64,000 bases of DNA from Pseudomonadota bacterium (GCA_023458055.1 JAEXAW010000078.1:124001-188000); one strand, 5' to 3'. Counted from the first letter of the stretch, positions 25,282 through 34,762 are shown. Numbers and translations are program-made. The notes: generated by a model not told the origin, from the letters alone.

Positions 25282-26025
25282 TCAGCTTTTCGCCGAGTTG
25301 AAACTCGTATTACCCGGCCGGTCGGTGTAGAGATAGCCGGGCTCGAATTCGGCGATGCGATGCAGCCGTTCGATATTTTCGATCCTGACCACTCCGCCGC
25401 GAAAGGTCATAACACCCTGTTCACGCAGATCCCGCAACACGCGATTGACATGGACCGTGGTCATTCCGAGCGCTTCGGCGAGGTCGTTCTGGGTAATCGG
25501 CAGCGTGAAGCTATTGCCGTCGCTGCGCCCGACCAAGAGCAGGCGGAGATTGATTTCCGCGAAGAAATGCGCAATCCGCCCTGCCGCATCGAGGCGCCCG
25601 AGGCGAAAAATCCATTCGCGGTGCATCGCCGCATCGAGCAGCGTGGAGAACCACAACATCCGCGCAAGATGCGGATATTTCTCCATAATCTCCTCAAGCG
25701 CATGGTGGGGTACAATCGCCACCTCGCATTCGGTGATGGTCGCGACGTCATGATCGAGATGCTTCAAGGGAAAGGCATGAAGATCAACAAAGTCGCCGGG
25801 CACCTGAAGCGCTACGAGTTGCCGCATACCCTGTCGGTCATCCATATAACGGCACATCGTCCCTTCCAGCAGCAAAGTGCTGAAATCAATGGTTTGACCT
25901 GCAACAATCATGTTGGTCCGCGCAGGAACTGTGCGAACCTCGACGATGAGGTTTTCGACAGCCTGCAATTCTTCGGCCGACAGCTCTTCACGCCGACGGC
26001 CCTTCAAAAAATCCTTACTGCGCAC
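25282..26025 (-). CDS. Second Crp/Fnr-family regulator without cysteine cluster
   Basis: 247 residues: cNMP-binding domain (VPGDFVDLHAFPL) and a C-terminal Crp-type HTH QNDLAEALGMTTVHVNRVLRDLREQGV. It lacks the N-terminal cysteines of fnrL, so it is not an [4Fe-4S] oxygen sensor of that kind. It resembles the Sphingomonadales Crp/Fnr proteins of unknown ligand. It lies 68 bases upstream of fnrL, same strand; the two may be co-regulated. Confidence 0.88.
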   Translation of the reverse strand: MRSKDFLKGRRREELSAEELQAVENLIVEVRTVPARTNMIVAGQTIDFSTLLLEGTMCRYMDDRQGMRQLVALQVPGDFVDLHAFPLKHLDHDVATITECEVAIVPHHALEEIMEKYPHLARMLWFSTLLDAAMHREWIFRLGRLDAAGRIAHFFAEINLRLLLVGRSDGNSFTLPITQNDLAEALGMTTVHVNRVLRDLREQGVMTFRGGVVRIENIERLHRIAEFEPGYLYTDRPGNTSFNSAKS

Positions 26026-26244
26026 CCTGTTATCCTTTGTTCGAGAAAGGGGCTATTATTTACTGGTTGATGAGGCCCCTTATGTCAGGGCGCTTAGATG
26101 TAAAATGAACAGCGCGCTATTGATTGAAGTTAAGTTGCTTCATCTTTTGCGGCGGGGGTTATTATTGTATTAATTCAATGTCTTAATATAAAAATCATCA
26201 CATTTTAATTGGTGGGGCGTGCCACGCAGACTCGTGACGCGTCA
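26026..26244. other. AT-rich gene-free spacer
   Basis: 219 bp, visibly AT-rich, between the second Crp/Fnr gene and the nitroreductase. It holds an AAGGGGC/GCCCCTT inverted repeat near 26046-26080 and the 10-bp palindrome TGACGCGTCA at 26234-26243. It presumably contains the promoter of the Crp/Fnr gene; no gene is seen. Confidence 0.5.
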
Positions 26245-26826
26245 TCACGCCTGCCACTCTTGTACCACTTTCGCGCGCTCGGGTCGCGGTCGTTCTTCAA
26301 GGGCACGCCCGGGTGATCCGAGGTAGAGGAAGCCCGCGATCCGATCCTCGCCTTCAGCGCCGAATGCGGCGGCTACCTCTGCGTTGGTTGATGGCCAGCC
26401 CGTGATCCAGCCGCCGACAAAGCCGAGTGCATGTGCGCCGTGGAGCAGGTTCATGCAGGCCGCTCCCATGCTGAGTTGCTGTTCCCACAGCGGAATCTTG
26501 CTCGGGATGACCGGCTTGAACAGGGCGACGACCAGCGCCGGCGCGTGTCGTGCAAAACTGTCCATTGCCTCGACCTCCAGCCGCCCGGCATCCGGCTTTT
26601 CTTTGAGATAAGCTTGTGTCAGCAGCGCGGAGAGCGCGTCGCGCTGATCCGCCCGCACGATTACGAACCGCCACGGCGCAAGCTTGCCATGGTCTGGCGT
26701 GCGGATCGCTGCATCCAATATCTGATCAAGCTGAGCGGCATCCGGGCCGGGCTCCAACATCTCGCGCGGCCGCCCCGAACGGCGGGTGTGAAGATAGGCA
26801 ATAAGCGAGGAAAGATCGTTAAACAT
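26245..26826 (-). CDS. Nitroreductase family protein (YdjA-like)
   Basis: 193-residue FMN-dependent nitroreductase fold. LHTRRSGRPREML (FMN phosphate contact near the N-terminus), AIRTPDHGKLAPWRFVIV, and GGWITGW plus IAGFLYLG are typical of the short YdjA/TdsD subfamily. Substrate unknown. It is divergent from the POT transporter gene, sharing a 127-bp intergenic region. Confidence 0.9.
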   Translation of the reverse strand: MFNDLSSLIAYLHTRRSGRPREMLEPGPDAAQLDQILDAAIRTPDHGKLAPWRFVIVRADQRDALSALLTQAYLKEKPDAGRLEVEAMDSFARHAPALVVALFKPVIPSKIPLWEQQLSMGAACMNLLHGAHALGFVGGWITGWPSTNAEVAAAFGAEGEDRIAGFLYLGSPGRALEERPRPERAKVVQEWQA

Positions 26827-26953
26827 AGCCGCAAGATGGACAGCAAAGCGGTTCCAAACGCAACAATCTTCTTCACACGCGCAATTTTTCCGTTAGGGTT
26901 ACGCCCAACCTGGTCGCCCACGGCCATAAAAGATTTTGGGGAGTATTATAATA

Positions 26954-28600
26954 GTGAAGGATATGTCTCTTTGGACCGAGGGCGATTGGATCGCCGCGAT
27001 CGGCCTTATTGTCTTATGCGCGTTTCTGGCGATCGGTGGGTTCATCGCTGCCAGCCGCAAACCCGAATTCGCAGGGCATCCCAAGGGGTTGTACATGCTG
27101 TTTTTCGCGGAGATGTGGGAACGCTTCTCCTATTATGGCATGCGCGCACTGCTGATTTTTTATCTCACCAAACATTGGCTCTTCAGCGACGGCAAATCGA
27201 ACCTCATCTACGGGGCCTATACCAGCCTTGTTTATATCACGCCCGTACTAGGTGGCTATCTTGCTGATCGTTACCTTGGACAGCGCAAAGCGGTGTTGTT
27301 CGGGGGTATCCTGCTCGCGCTCGGCCATTTGTTCATGGCCGTCGAAGGCGTGCAGGGCGTGGTTGATCCGGCGATCAAACAGGCTGACCCCGCGATCAAT
27401 ATCTTCTGGCTCGCGCTGGCGCTGATCATTGTCGGATCGGGTTTCCTCAAAGCCAATATCTCTGTGATGGTAGGCCAGCTTTATGGGCTGACCGACACCC
27501 GCCGCGACGCGGCTTACACCATTTTCTACATGGGCATTAATGCGGGCGCGGCCTTCGGTGTAATTCTGGCCGGCTATCTCGGCCAGACGCTGGGCTGGGC
27601 CTATGGCTTTGGCCTTGCTGGCATCGGCATGTTGGCAGGGCTCGTCGTGTTCGTGCTCGGCAAAAAGGCGCTCAATGGTGCGGGCGAAGCACCGGAACCG
27701 CTGTCCAGAGGCAAGGAGTTTACCCTTTACGGCGTCGGCATCGCCGCCGTCGCGGTGATGTGGGCGTTGGTCCAGTATCAGGATGTCATTCAGATGCTGC
27801 TGATTATTTCGGGCATCGCGCTGCTCGGTTGGGTGTTGTTCCAAGCCTTCAAGCTCGACAAGGAGCCGCGCGAACGTATCTTTGCGATTCTATTCCTGAT
27901 TGCGCTTAACCCGCTTTTCTGGGGTCTGTTCGAACAGGCAGGGGGCAGCCTCAACCTTTATACTGATCGCTTCGTCGCCATCGGTGATGTTCCGGCGTCG
28001 ATCTTCCAGTCAATCAACTCAATATATATCATCATCTTTGCGCCCATGTTCGCAATTTTGTGGCAATGGCTGGGACGTCGCGGGCTTGAACCTTCGGCTC
28101 CGGCAAAGTTCGCGCTGGCTTTGTTCCAGGTCGGACTTGGCTTCCTCGTGTTCGTCTGGGGTGCCAATTCGGTTGGTACTGAGGTCAAGACCGCAGTGAT
28201 CTTCGTCTTCCTCATTTATCTCCTCCACACGACTGGCGAGCTATGCTTGAGCCCGGTTGGCCTCAGCGCGATGAACCGTCTTGCGCCAACCTTTATGGCC
28301 TCGCTCATTATGGGCGCCTGGTTCTATATGACGGCGGTCGGCAATTTCGTGGCAGGCAAGATCGGTGAAGCGACCGGCGGCCACGACGGTGAAATGACCA
28401 AGGAAGCGACGCTCAGCATCTACAACCAGATCGGTTGGGTCGCGATTGTGGTCAGCGTAGTTGTGCTGCTGCTCAGCCCGTTCGTCAAACGCTGGATGCA
28501 TCTCGATACGCTACGCGATGCTGACGATGCGCTGGCGGGCCAGCCCGAATTGGGCGAGCCGCAAGCGGCCGGTGTCAATACGAGCACGGAGACACGATAA
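26954..28600 (+). CDS. Proton-dependent oligopeptide (POT/PTR) transporter
   Basis: About 548 residues with 12-14 membrane helices. The PTR2 signature FFAEMWERFSYYGMRALL (ExxERFxYY proton/peptide-coupling motif) and FYMGINAGAAFGVILAGYLG are visible. Imports di- and tripeptides. The start is ambiguous: GTG 26954 is 10 bases after GGGGAG, while ATG 26963 has only a too-close AAGG; a TTG at 26936 is unlikely. Two amidohydrolase genes follow at 2 bases and by overlap, giving a peptide uptake-and-cleavage operon. Confidence 0.92.
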   Translation: MKDMSLWTEGDWIAAIGLIVLCAFLAIGGFIAASRKPEFAGHPKGLYMLFFAEMWERFSYYGMRALLIFYLTKHWLFSDGKSNLIYGAYTSLVYITPVLGGYLADRYLGQRKAVLFGGILLALGHLFMAVEGVQGVVDPAIKQADPAINIFWLALALIIVGSGFLKANISVMVGQLYGLTDTRRDAAYTIFYMGINAGAAFGVILAGYLGQTLGWAYGFGLAGIGMLAGLVVFVLGKKALNGAGEAPEPLSRGKEFTLYGVGIAAVAVMWALVQYQDVIQMLLIISGIALLGWVLFQAFKLDKEPRERIFAILFLIALNPLFWGLFEQAGGSLNLYTDRFVAIGDVPASIFQSINSIYIIIFAPMFAILWQWLGRRGLEPSAPAKFALALFQVGLGFLVFVWGANSVGTEVKTAVIFVFLIYLLHTTGELCLSPVGLSAMNRLAPTFMASLIMGAWFYMTAVGNFVAGKIGEATGGHDGEMTKEATLSIYNQIGWVAIVVSVVVLLLSPFVKRWMHLDTLRDADDALAGQPELGEPQAAGVNTSTETR

Positions 28601-28602
28601 TC

Positions 28603-30003
28603 ATGCAACATCAAACTCGGGGGGCTTCGGCCCTCCTTTTTGTGTCTGTGGCAGCGCTGGGGCTTTCGGCTTGTGCGACTACGAACAGTGACAAACCCAA
28701 GAGCGCGTCGGCGGAGAGCCCCAAGACGAGCTTCAATAAAAATCCCTATCCATCGACCTATAAGCCCTATCCGGGCGTGGTAACGGCGGTGCGCGGGGCG
28801 ACGATCCTGGATGGTGAGGGCAACCAGATCGATAATGGCACGGTCGTCTTTGGCGATGGCAAGGTGATCGCGGTCGGGGATGCCTCAACGTCGATCCCGG
28901 CGGACGCTGCGGTCATTGAAGCCAACGGCAAATATGTGACGCCGGGGATCATCGATATTCACAGCCATTTGGGGGATTATCCCTCGCCCGGCGTATCGGC
29001 TCATAGCGATGGCAACGAAGCAACCGCGCCGACCACGCCCGATGTCTGGGCCGAACATAGCGTCTGGCCGCAGGATCCGGGTTTCAGCCGCGCGCTCGTC
29101 AATGGCGGGGTGACGGCGCTCGAAGTGCTGCCGGGATCAGCCAACCTGATGGGCGGGCGCGGCATCATCCTTAAAAATGTGCCCGCACGCACGATGCAGG
29201 GGATGAAATTCCCCGGCGCGCCCTACACGCTCAAAATGGCTTGCGGCGAAAATCCCAAGCGGGTCTATGGCGCCAAGGGGCGGATGCCCTCGACCCGCAT
29301 GGGCAACCTTGCGGTCAATCGCGCCACCTGGGCCAAGGCTGCAGCCTTCCGCAAGAAGGCGAGCGGCGAGCGCGATCTGGCGATGGAAACGCTAGCCGGT
29401 GTGCTGGACGGCGAAATCCTCGTTCAGAACCACTGCTACCGCGCCGATGAAATGGCTATCGTCATGGATATGGCCAAGGAGTTTGGATACAAGGTCACGG
29501 CCTTTCACCACGCGGTCGAAGCCTATAAGATCGCCGATCTGTTGAAGGACAATGATGTCTGCGCGGTGGTGTGGGCCGACTGGTGGGGCTTCAAGATGGA
29601 AAGCTATGACGGCATTCCGGAAAATGCCGCCATTCTCCAGAATGCAGGCACCTGCACCATCGTCCATTCCGATGACCAGAACCAGATCCAACGCTTGAAC
29701 CAGGAATCGGCCAAGGCACTGAATAATGGTCGCCGCATGGGGATGCAGATTTCGGATGCCACCGCGATCAAGTGGATCACCTCAAACCCGGCCAAGGCGC
29801 TCGGCATCCTGGATAAAACCGGCAGCCTCAAGGCGGGCAAGATGGCGGACGTGGTGCTGTGGAACGGCAACCCCTTCAGCGTCTATTCGCGCCCTGAGCG
29901 CGTATGGGTCGACGGCGCGCTGCTTTACGACAGCGCTGATCCGAAGCGGAGACCGGTGAGCGATTTCGAACTCGGTCAGGCTGGCGAGGGAGATGTAAAA
30001 TGA
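28603..30003 (+). CDS. Lipoprotein amidohydrolase (peptidase-like)
   Basis: 466 residues. A lipobox LSAC (Cys24) follows a hydrophobic signal, so it is anchored in the envelope. The amidohydrolase TIM-barrel shows TPGIIDIHSHLG (H120, H122 metal ligands), QNHCYRADE, AFHHAVEAYKIA and HSDDQNQ (catalytic Asp). In this superfamily such proteins cleave amide bonds, for example in carboxypeptidase/dipeptidase-like members. It sits directly behind the peptide transporter and shares ATGA with the next gene, so it probably trims peptides outside the inner membrane before or during uptake. Confidence 0.9.
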   Translation: MQHQTRGASALLFVSVAALGLSACATTNSDKPKSASAESPKTSFNKNPYPSTYKPYPGVVTAVRGATILDGEGNQIDNGTVVFGDGKVIAVGDASTSIPADAAVIEANGKYVTPGIIDIHSHLGDYPSPGVSAHSDGNEATAPTTPDVWAEHSVWPQDPGFSRALVNGGVTALEVLPGSANLMGGRGIILKNVPARTMQGMKFPGAPYTLKMACGENPKRVYGAKGRMPSTRMGNLAVNRATWAKAAAFRKKASGERDLAMETLAGVLDGEILVQNHCYRADEMAIVMDMAKEFGYKVTAFHHAVEAYKIADLLKDNDVCAVVWADWWGFKMESYDGIPENAAILQNAGTCTIVHSDDQNQIQRLNQESAKALNNGRRMGMQISDATAIKWITSNPAKALGILDKTGSLKAGKMADVVLWNGNPFSVYSRPERVWVDGALLYDSADPKRRPVSDFELGQAGEGDVK

Positions 30004-31400
30004 GCAAGTTTCATGTTTCCCTGTCCCGTTTGCCTCGAGCGCAGTCGAGAGGCGCTCGCGCAACCCTCGTTGCTCTCGCATCCAGCGTGTCTCGACTTCG
30101 CTCGACACGAACGGGGGTGGGGTTAATTCTCGCCCTCCTCGCTACCCCCGCGCTCGCACAAAATGTTGCGATCACGGGCGGCAAGGTGGTGATCGGAGAT
30201 GGTTCTGCCCCGATTGAGGGTGGCACCGTTATCATCCGCAACGGCAAGGTAGCCTCGGTTTCACAGGGCGGCGCGCCTGCGGGCATGCCGGTGATTGACG
30301 CGTCGGGCAAATGGGTGACGCCGGGCATTGTGGCCGGTTACAGCCATATCGGCATCATGGAGGTCGAGGCGGTTGACGAGGTCAATGATGAAAGCGCGAC
30401 CCGGTCGCATTTCACCGCCGCGATCGACGTTGCACCAGCGCTCAACCCGTTCGGCATCCCGGTGCCTTATGCCCGGGCAGCGGGAATTACTCGCGCGCTG
30501 GTCTTCCCCGGCCGCTCAAGCGGGCTGTTCTCCGGCCAGGGCGCGGTGGTTGATCTCGGCGCCGACAATAATATGCTGGCCCGCCCCCGCGCGTTCCAAT
30601 ATGTCGAATTCGGCGAAGCGGGTGCGCAGCGGGCGGGCGGCAGCCGTGCGGCGACCTTCCTCACCTTCAAGGCGATGTTGCAGGAAGCGCGCGATTATGC
30701 GCGTAATCCTGCGACCTATGACGGGCGTTCCAAGGATAGCCTGTTGCTGCGCGCCGATGCCGAAGCCTTGGGACAGGTTATCAACGGCAAGCAGCGGTTG
30801 ATGGTCAAAGTCGACAGCGCCAATGATATTTTGCAGGTGCTCCGACTGAAGCAGGAATTTCCGGCGATCAAGATGACGCTGGTTGGCGTTGCGGAAGGCT
30901 GGCGGGTCGCCCGCGAGATAGCGGCGGCGGGCGTGCCGGTGATTGCCTCGGCGCTCCGCGATCTGCCCGACGCGTTCGAAGCGCGGGCCTCCACCCAATC
31001 CAATATCGGACGGATGAAAGCGGCTGGCGTCAAGGTGGCGTTGGGGCAGGTCGATGATGAAGACACGCTCCGGCTCAACTATACGCCGCAATATGCGGGC
31101 AATCTGGTGGCGCTCACCCGCGTTCCGGGCGCGACCGGTTTGAGCTGGGATGAAGCCTTTGCGACAATCAGTTCCGCCCCCGCCGAAGCCATCGGCATGG
31201 GTGGCCAGCTGGGCGTGCTGAGGAGCGGGGCGGCAGGCGACGTGGTGGTGTGGGACGGCGATCCGCTGGAACTCTCCAGCCGCGCTGAAAAGGTCATCAT
31301 CGATGGCGTCGACCAACCGCTCGAAACACGGCAGAACAAGCTGCGGGACCGGTATCGCACACCGACAGAAGGCGCGTTGCCGAAAGCGTATGATCGGTAA
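30000..31400 (+). CDS. Amidohydrolase-like protein lacking metal ligands (likely pseudoenzyme)
   Basis: 466 residues, exported (signal cleaved near ALAQ, residue 54) and homologous to the upstream enzyme. However, the D-x-H-x-H motif reads AGYSHIG (first His is Tyr114), the two later His-bearing segments (VKVDSAND and LVGVAEGW) have none, and only the final Asp region is kept. A structural or regulatory partner for the active enzyme is the simplest idea. Its first 39 codons are largely made of a REP-like palindrome (30025-30115), giving an odd Arg-rich leader before the real hydrophobic segment GLILALLATPALAQ. Confidence 0.88.
   Translation: MSKFHVSLSRLPRAQSRGARATLVALASSVSRLRSTRTGVGLILALLATPALAQNVAITGGKVVIGDGSAPIEGGTVIIRNGKVASVSQGGAPAGMPVIDASGKWVTPGIVAGYSHIGIMEVEAVDEVNDESATRSHFTAAIDVAPALNPFGIPVPYARAAGITRALVFPGRSSGLFSGQGAVVDLGADNNMLARPRAFQYVEFGEAGAQRAGGSRAATFLTFKAMLQEARDYARNPATYDGRSKDSLLLRADAEALGQVINGKQRLMVKVDSANDILQVLRLKQEFPAIKMTLVGVAEGWRVAREIAAAGVPVIASALRDLPDAFEARASTQSNIGRMKAAGVKVALGQVDDEDTLRLNYTPQYAGNLVALTRVPGATGLSWDEAFATISSAPAEAIGMGGQLGVLRSGAAGDVVVWDGDPLELSSRAEKVIIDGVDQPLETRQNKLRDRYRTPTEGALPKAYDR
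30025..30115. repeat. Inverted pair of REP-like palindromes inside a coding sequence
   Basis: The left arm (30025-30056, CCCGTTTGCCTCGAGCGCAG...) and right arm (30083-30115, ...CGCTCGACACGAACGGGG) are inverted near-copies with internal TCGAG-type dyads. They lie in frame in the leader of the second amidohydrolase. Confidence 0.8.
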
Positions 31401-31406
31401 CATTCC

Positions 31407-31577
31407 GTCTCGCCCCTTGTAGGAGGGGTGAGAAAGCAACGTGTTGCGTGGCAGACGCCGGGTGAGGGGTATGCGATTGTCCTTGGCAATCGCGCTGGCC
31501 TTTTGGGCTGGCACCCCTCGTCCAACTGCGTCAGACCCCTGCGGCAAACCTCAATCATTCCGACAAGGGGAGGAAGG
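31407..31577. repeat. Large imperfect palindrome between convergent genes
   Basis: GCCCCTTGTAGGAGGGG near the left end and its inverted counterpart GACAAGGGGAGG near the right end bracket about 130 bases. It is similar in style to the elements at 38309-38523 and 45468-45567. No gene is present; it may act as a transcription barrier between the convergent units. Confidence 0.55.
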
Positions 31578-31580
31578 GTC

Positions 31581-32399
31581 CTAACTCTGTTCCCCGGCGC
31601 TATCGCCATGGCCCATGCCGAGCCCCATGCCGACGCCGCCCATGCCCATTCCCATGGCCATTCCGCCGCCGCCACCCATACCGCCGCCACCCATGCCGCC
31701 ACCACCCATGCCGCCGCGGCCACCGCCGCCGCCTCCATCGCGCCCGCCGTTGCCACCACCCCCTTTGCCGCCGCCTCCGGACGGCCGGGTTGGGCCCTGC
31801 ATCGGCAGCGCAATGTCCGAAGCAATCGGGTCGAGATCGAGCGCGTCGCGGATGAAGTCGCGGAGCGACACGACCAGTTCATGCGTATGCACCGGCGTTC
31901 CCGCGACCAATTCCGTCGCCGCCTTTGCCGCGAGCCGCACTTGCTCCTCGGTGCCAAGCAGGATGATGTCGGAGAGCGCGGCTTCCACCGCATCGCGGAT
32001 GCGGCGGGTGCGGTCCGACCCTTCATCCCCGCCATTTCCGGCCGTCGCCGAAAGGTCGATTGGGGGAAGGGTTGCGGCTTCGGCGTCGGTCGCGGTCAGC
32101 ACGGTGTCGGTTGCCGCCGTCGGGGTGGCGGCTCCCGCCCCGCGCTGCCGTCTGCGAATATCGCGCAGATGGGTAGGATCGACGCTGAGGTCACCGGTAA
32201 AGGAACCGCCCAGCGTCTTGTAAGCCGCAATCAGCGTGCGCAACCGTTCGTTGATCTGGCGGTTCATCCGCTCGCGTCGCTGCTGGATGGTCATCATCAT
32301 GATGAGCCGGATGCCCATGCCGAGCAGGGTGATCAGCACGATCCCGAAGATCGAGGTCAGGATACCCTGCCAGGTCGAAAAATCCATGCCGCGAAACAT
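31581..32399 (-). CDS. Membrane protein with Gly/Met-rich tail, unknown function
   Basis: 272 residues. One N-terminal helix (about 12-36, ILTSIFGIVLITLLGMGIRLIMMM), a charged coiled-coil-prone region (QQRRERMNRQINERLRTLI), a conserved-looking middle DRTRRIRDAVEAALSDIILLGTEEQVRLAA and TPVHTHELVVSLRDFIRDAL, then a 70-residue tail of GGGGMGGGG and GMGMG repeats. The middle resembles small conserved alphaproteobacterial proteins of unknown role. It ends nine bases from the aldo/keto reductase in the same direction. Confidence 0.7.
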   Translation of the reverse strand: MFRGMDFSTWQGILTSIFGIVLITLLGMGIRLIMMMTIQQRRERMNRQINERLRTLIAAYKTLGGSFTGDLSVDPTHLRDIRRRQRGAGAATPTAATDTVLTATDAEAATLPPIDLSATAGNGGDEGSDRTRRIRDAVEAALSDIILLGTEEQVRLAAKAATELVAGTPVHTHELVVSLRDFIRDALDLDPIASDIALPMQGPTRPSGGGGKGGGGNGGRDGGGGGGRGGMGGGGMGGGGMGGGGGMAMGMGMGGVGMGLGMGHGDSAGEQS

Positions 32400-32408
32400 G
32401 GGTTCGGG

Positions 32409-33404
32409 TTAAAGCCGCACCATCTTCATGCCCGCCTCGCCATAGCGCGGGCCGGCGGTACCGCCGACGGGTGCAGCCTGGTCGAGCGTTGCAAGGTCAT
32501 CGGCATCGAGCGTCACGTTGACGGCGGCGACACTGTCTTCCATCGTGGCGCGGCGTTTGGTGCCGGGGATGGGGACGATATCTTCGCCCTGCGCGAGGAG
32601 CCAGGCGAGCGCGATCTGGGCGGGCGAGACTTTATGCTTGTCGGCGACCCCGCGCACCACCTTGACCAATTCCATATTGCGGTCGAAATTCTCCTTGCTC
32701 ATGCGCGGATCATTCTGCCGCCAGTCATTTTGCGCAATATCATCATGGCTGGTGATGCTGCCGGTCAAAAAACCGCGTCCGAGCGGCGAATAGGGTACAA
32801 AACCGATACCAAGTTCGCGGCAGGTGGGGAGGATATCGGTTTCGACCTCACGCTCCCACAGCGAATATTCGGACTGGAGGGCGGCAATCGGGGCGACAGA
32901 AGCCGCCTTGCGCAGCGTTTCGGGTCCGGCTTCGGAAAGGCCAATATGCTTGATCTTGCCTTCCTTTTGAAGGTCCGCGAGCGCGCCCACCGTTTCCTCA
33001 ATCGGCACGGCGGGATCGACGCGGTGTTGATAATAAAGGTCGATCACATCGATGCCGAGCCGTTTCAACGAGCCTTCGACCGCGCGCCGCGCATTGGCGG
33101 CGCTGCCATCGACGCCAAGGATTTGCTTGCCGTCAAAACGGAAGCCGAATTTGGTTGCGATGACAAGCCCGTCGCGCTTGCCCTTGATCGCCTCGCCGAC
33201 CAATTCCTCATTCTGGAACGGACCATAAATTTCGGCGGTGTCAAAAAAGGTCACGCCAAGGTCGATGGCCTTATGGATGGTTTTGATCGCTTCATCGGGG
33301 TCCGCCGCGCTCCCGTAAAGAATATTGCCTTCGCGGATCATCGGCATGCAGCCGATACCGAGCGCAGACACTTTGAGGCCGTCGCCGAGGGTGCGATATT
33401 TCAT
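32409..33404 (-). CDS. Aldo/keto reductase
   Basis: 331-residue TIM-barrel NADPH oxidoreductase. The catalytic tetrad is visible: DTAEIYG (Asp and Tyr), ATKFGF (Lys), and YYQHRVD (His); the NADP-binding end has IPGTKRRATMEDSVAAVNVTL. Closest to the AKR11/AKR13-like group. Substrate unknown. Confidence 0.94.
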   Translation of the reverse strand: MKYRTLGDGLKVSALGIGCMPMIREGNILYGSAADPDEAIKTIHKAIDLGVTFFDTAEIYGPFQNEELVGEAIKGKRDGLVIATKFGFRFDGKQILGVDGSAANARRAVEGSLKRLGIDVIDLYYQHRVDPAVPIEETVGALADLQKEGKIKHIGLSEAGPETLRKAASVAPIAALQSEYSLWEREVETDILPTCRELGIGFVPYSPLGRGFLTGSITSHDDIAQNDWRQNDPRMSKENFDRNMELVKVVRGVADKHKVSPAQIALAWLLAQGEDIVPIPGTKRRATMEDSVAAVNVTLDADDLATLDQAAPVGGTAGPRYGEAGMKMVRL

Positions 33405-33439
33405 CGATTATCTCCCGATCAGAATGTGAAGCCCCGCGC

Positions 33440-34762
33440 TTAAACGTGCGGATGCTCGATTGTGTCCGCCTGTTCGATCAAATCCCCTGCGCTCTGCTTG
33501 TCGATCGCGGCGGTGAGCGCGACATCCATCGTCACATTGCCGACGGTGCGGAAAATGTCGGGGATGGTTTCAACCGCAATGAGCAGCGCGAGCGGCTCGA
33601 CGGGGAGGCCCATCGCAACGCAGATCGGCGCAATCGAGGCTACGAAACTGACGGTGCCGGGGAGGCTGACCGAGCCCATGGTCGTGACCGCAGCGGTTGC
33701 GACCCCGGCCGCAAGTTGGGTAGGGGTGAGCTGGATGCCATACCAGTGCGCGACATAGAGCGCGACGGCGAGGTTCATCGAAGGACTGGTGGCGCGATAC
33801 AGCGCGACCGCGAGCGGCAGGACAACATCAGCAATCTGGCGCCGCACCCCCAGCATCTCGATGCCGCGTAGCATGGCGGGAAGGGAAGCCAGCGAACTTT
33901 GTGTCGAAATCGCGACCGCCTGTGCCGGAACCGCGGCCCGCGCAAAATCTGTCAGCTTCAACCGGGCGACAAGCACCGCAAATATATAGGCAAAAATCAA
34001 CACCAAGATGCCCATCGATGCGACCACCGCGACATAATGCGCCAACGCACCGAGTGCTGCTGCGCCAGTCTGTGCGGCGACAACATAAGCGAGCATGAAC
34101 ACGCCGAGCGGCCCTGCAAGCAACACCCAGTGGATCATCACCACCATCGCATCGGTGAGCGCGGCGAAGAAATTGGCCATCACCCGGCGGAATTCCGGCG
34201 CGATGCGCGTGATCGCAAAGGCAAACATGGTGGTGAAGATGATGAGCGGCAGGATCTTGTCCTCGCTCGCTGCTTTCAATACATTGGACGGGATCAGGTC
34301 GCGCACAAAGTCCGCGAAGGTCGGCACTTGATTGATCTTGTCAGCCCCCGACAGCGCCGCTTTGAGTGCGGCGGCCGACTCTTGGGGCATCGGGAAAATG
34401 GATAATATGGTCGGGATGTAGAGCGCACAGAAGACTGTACTCGCCCACAGCAATCCCACAAACCACAGCACCGCACGCGCAGTGATCCGCCCGGCCTTTG
34501 CCGCCTCGGCGGTCTGGACGATCCCCGTGACCAGCAAGCCGACTACCAGCGGAACGATGGTCATCTTGAGCGCATTGAGCCACAGTGAACCGATAAGTTC
34601 GGCCCAAGGCACGGTCGTTTCGGCAAAGCTCTTGCCCTGCTGCGAAACAATAATCCCGGCGATCAAGCCCAGCGCGAGCGCAATCAGGATGCGCGCGCTG
34701 TTGGTTTTCCAGAAAGGTGTTGCACGCTGCGGCGGTTCATGTGCGGCGATATCATTGCTCAT
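33440..34762 (-). CDS. Dicarboxylate/amino acid:cation symporter (DAACS)
   Basis: 440 residues from ATG 34762. Eight-helix glutamate-transporter-homologue fold: TNSARILIALALGLIAG at the start, the Ser-rich HP1 region STQSSLASLPAML, and the TM7-HP2 part MNLAVALYVAHWYGIQL...TTMGSVSLPGTVSF. Sodium- or proton-coupled uptake of C4-dicarboxylates or acidic or neutral amino acids. An in-frame ATG at 34798 is further upstream but has no better ribosome site. Confidence 0.92.
   Translation of the reverse strand: MSNDIAAHEPPQRATPFWKTNSARILIALALGLIAGIIVSQQGKSFAETTVPWAELIGSLWLNALKMTIVPLVVGLLVTGIVQTAEAAKAGRITARAVLWFVGLLWASTVFCALYIPTILSIFPMPQESAAALKAALSGADKINQVPTFADFVRDLIPSNVLKAASEDKILPLIIFTTMFAFAITRIAPEFRRVMANFFAALTDAMVVMIHWVLLAGPLGVFMLAYVVAAQTGAAALGALAHYVAVVASMGILVLIFAYIFAVLVARLKLTDFARAAVPAQAVAISTQSSLASLPAMLRGIEMLGVRRQIADVVLPLAVALYRATSPSMNLAVALYVAHWYGIQLTPTQLAAGVATAAVTTMGSVSLPGTVSFVASIAPICVAMGLPVEPLALLIAVETIPDIFRTVGNVTMDVALTAAIDKQSAGDLIEQADTIEHPHV

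Noticed and set aside
26234..26243. 10-bp palindrome TGACGCGTCA as an operator
   Set aside because: It lies just downstream of a gene end, not upstream of a start, and occurs once.
31428..33443. 671-codon open frame on the plus strand
   Set aside because: It lies antisense to the Gly-rich membrane protein and the aldo/keto reductase, which have clear motifs. Long open antisense frames are common in this GC-rich sequence; no domain or ribosome site is seen.
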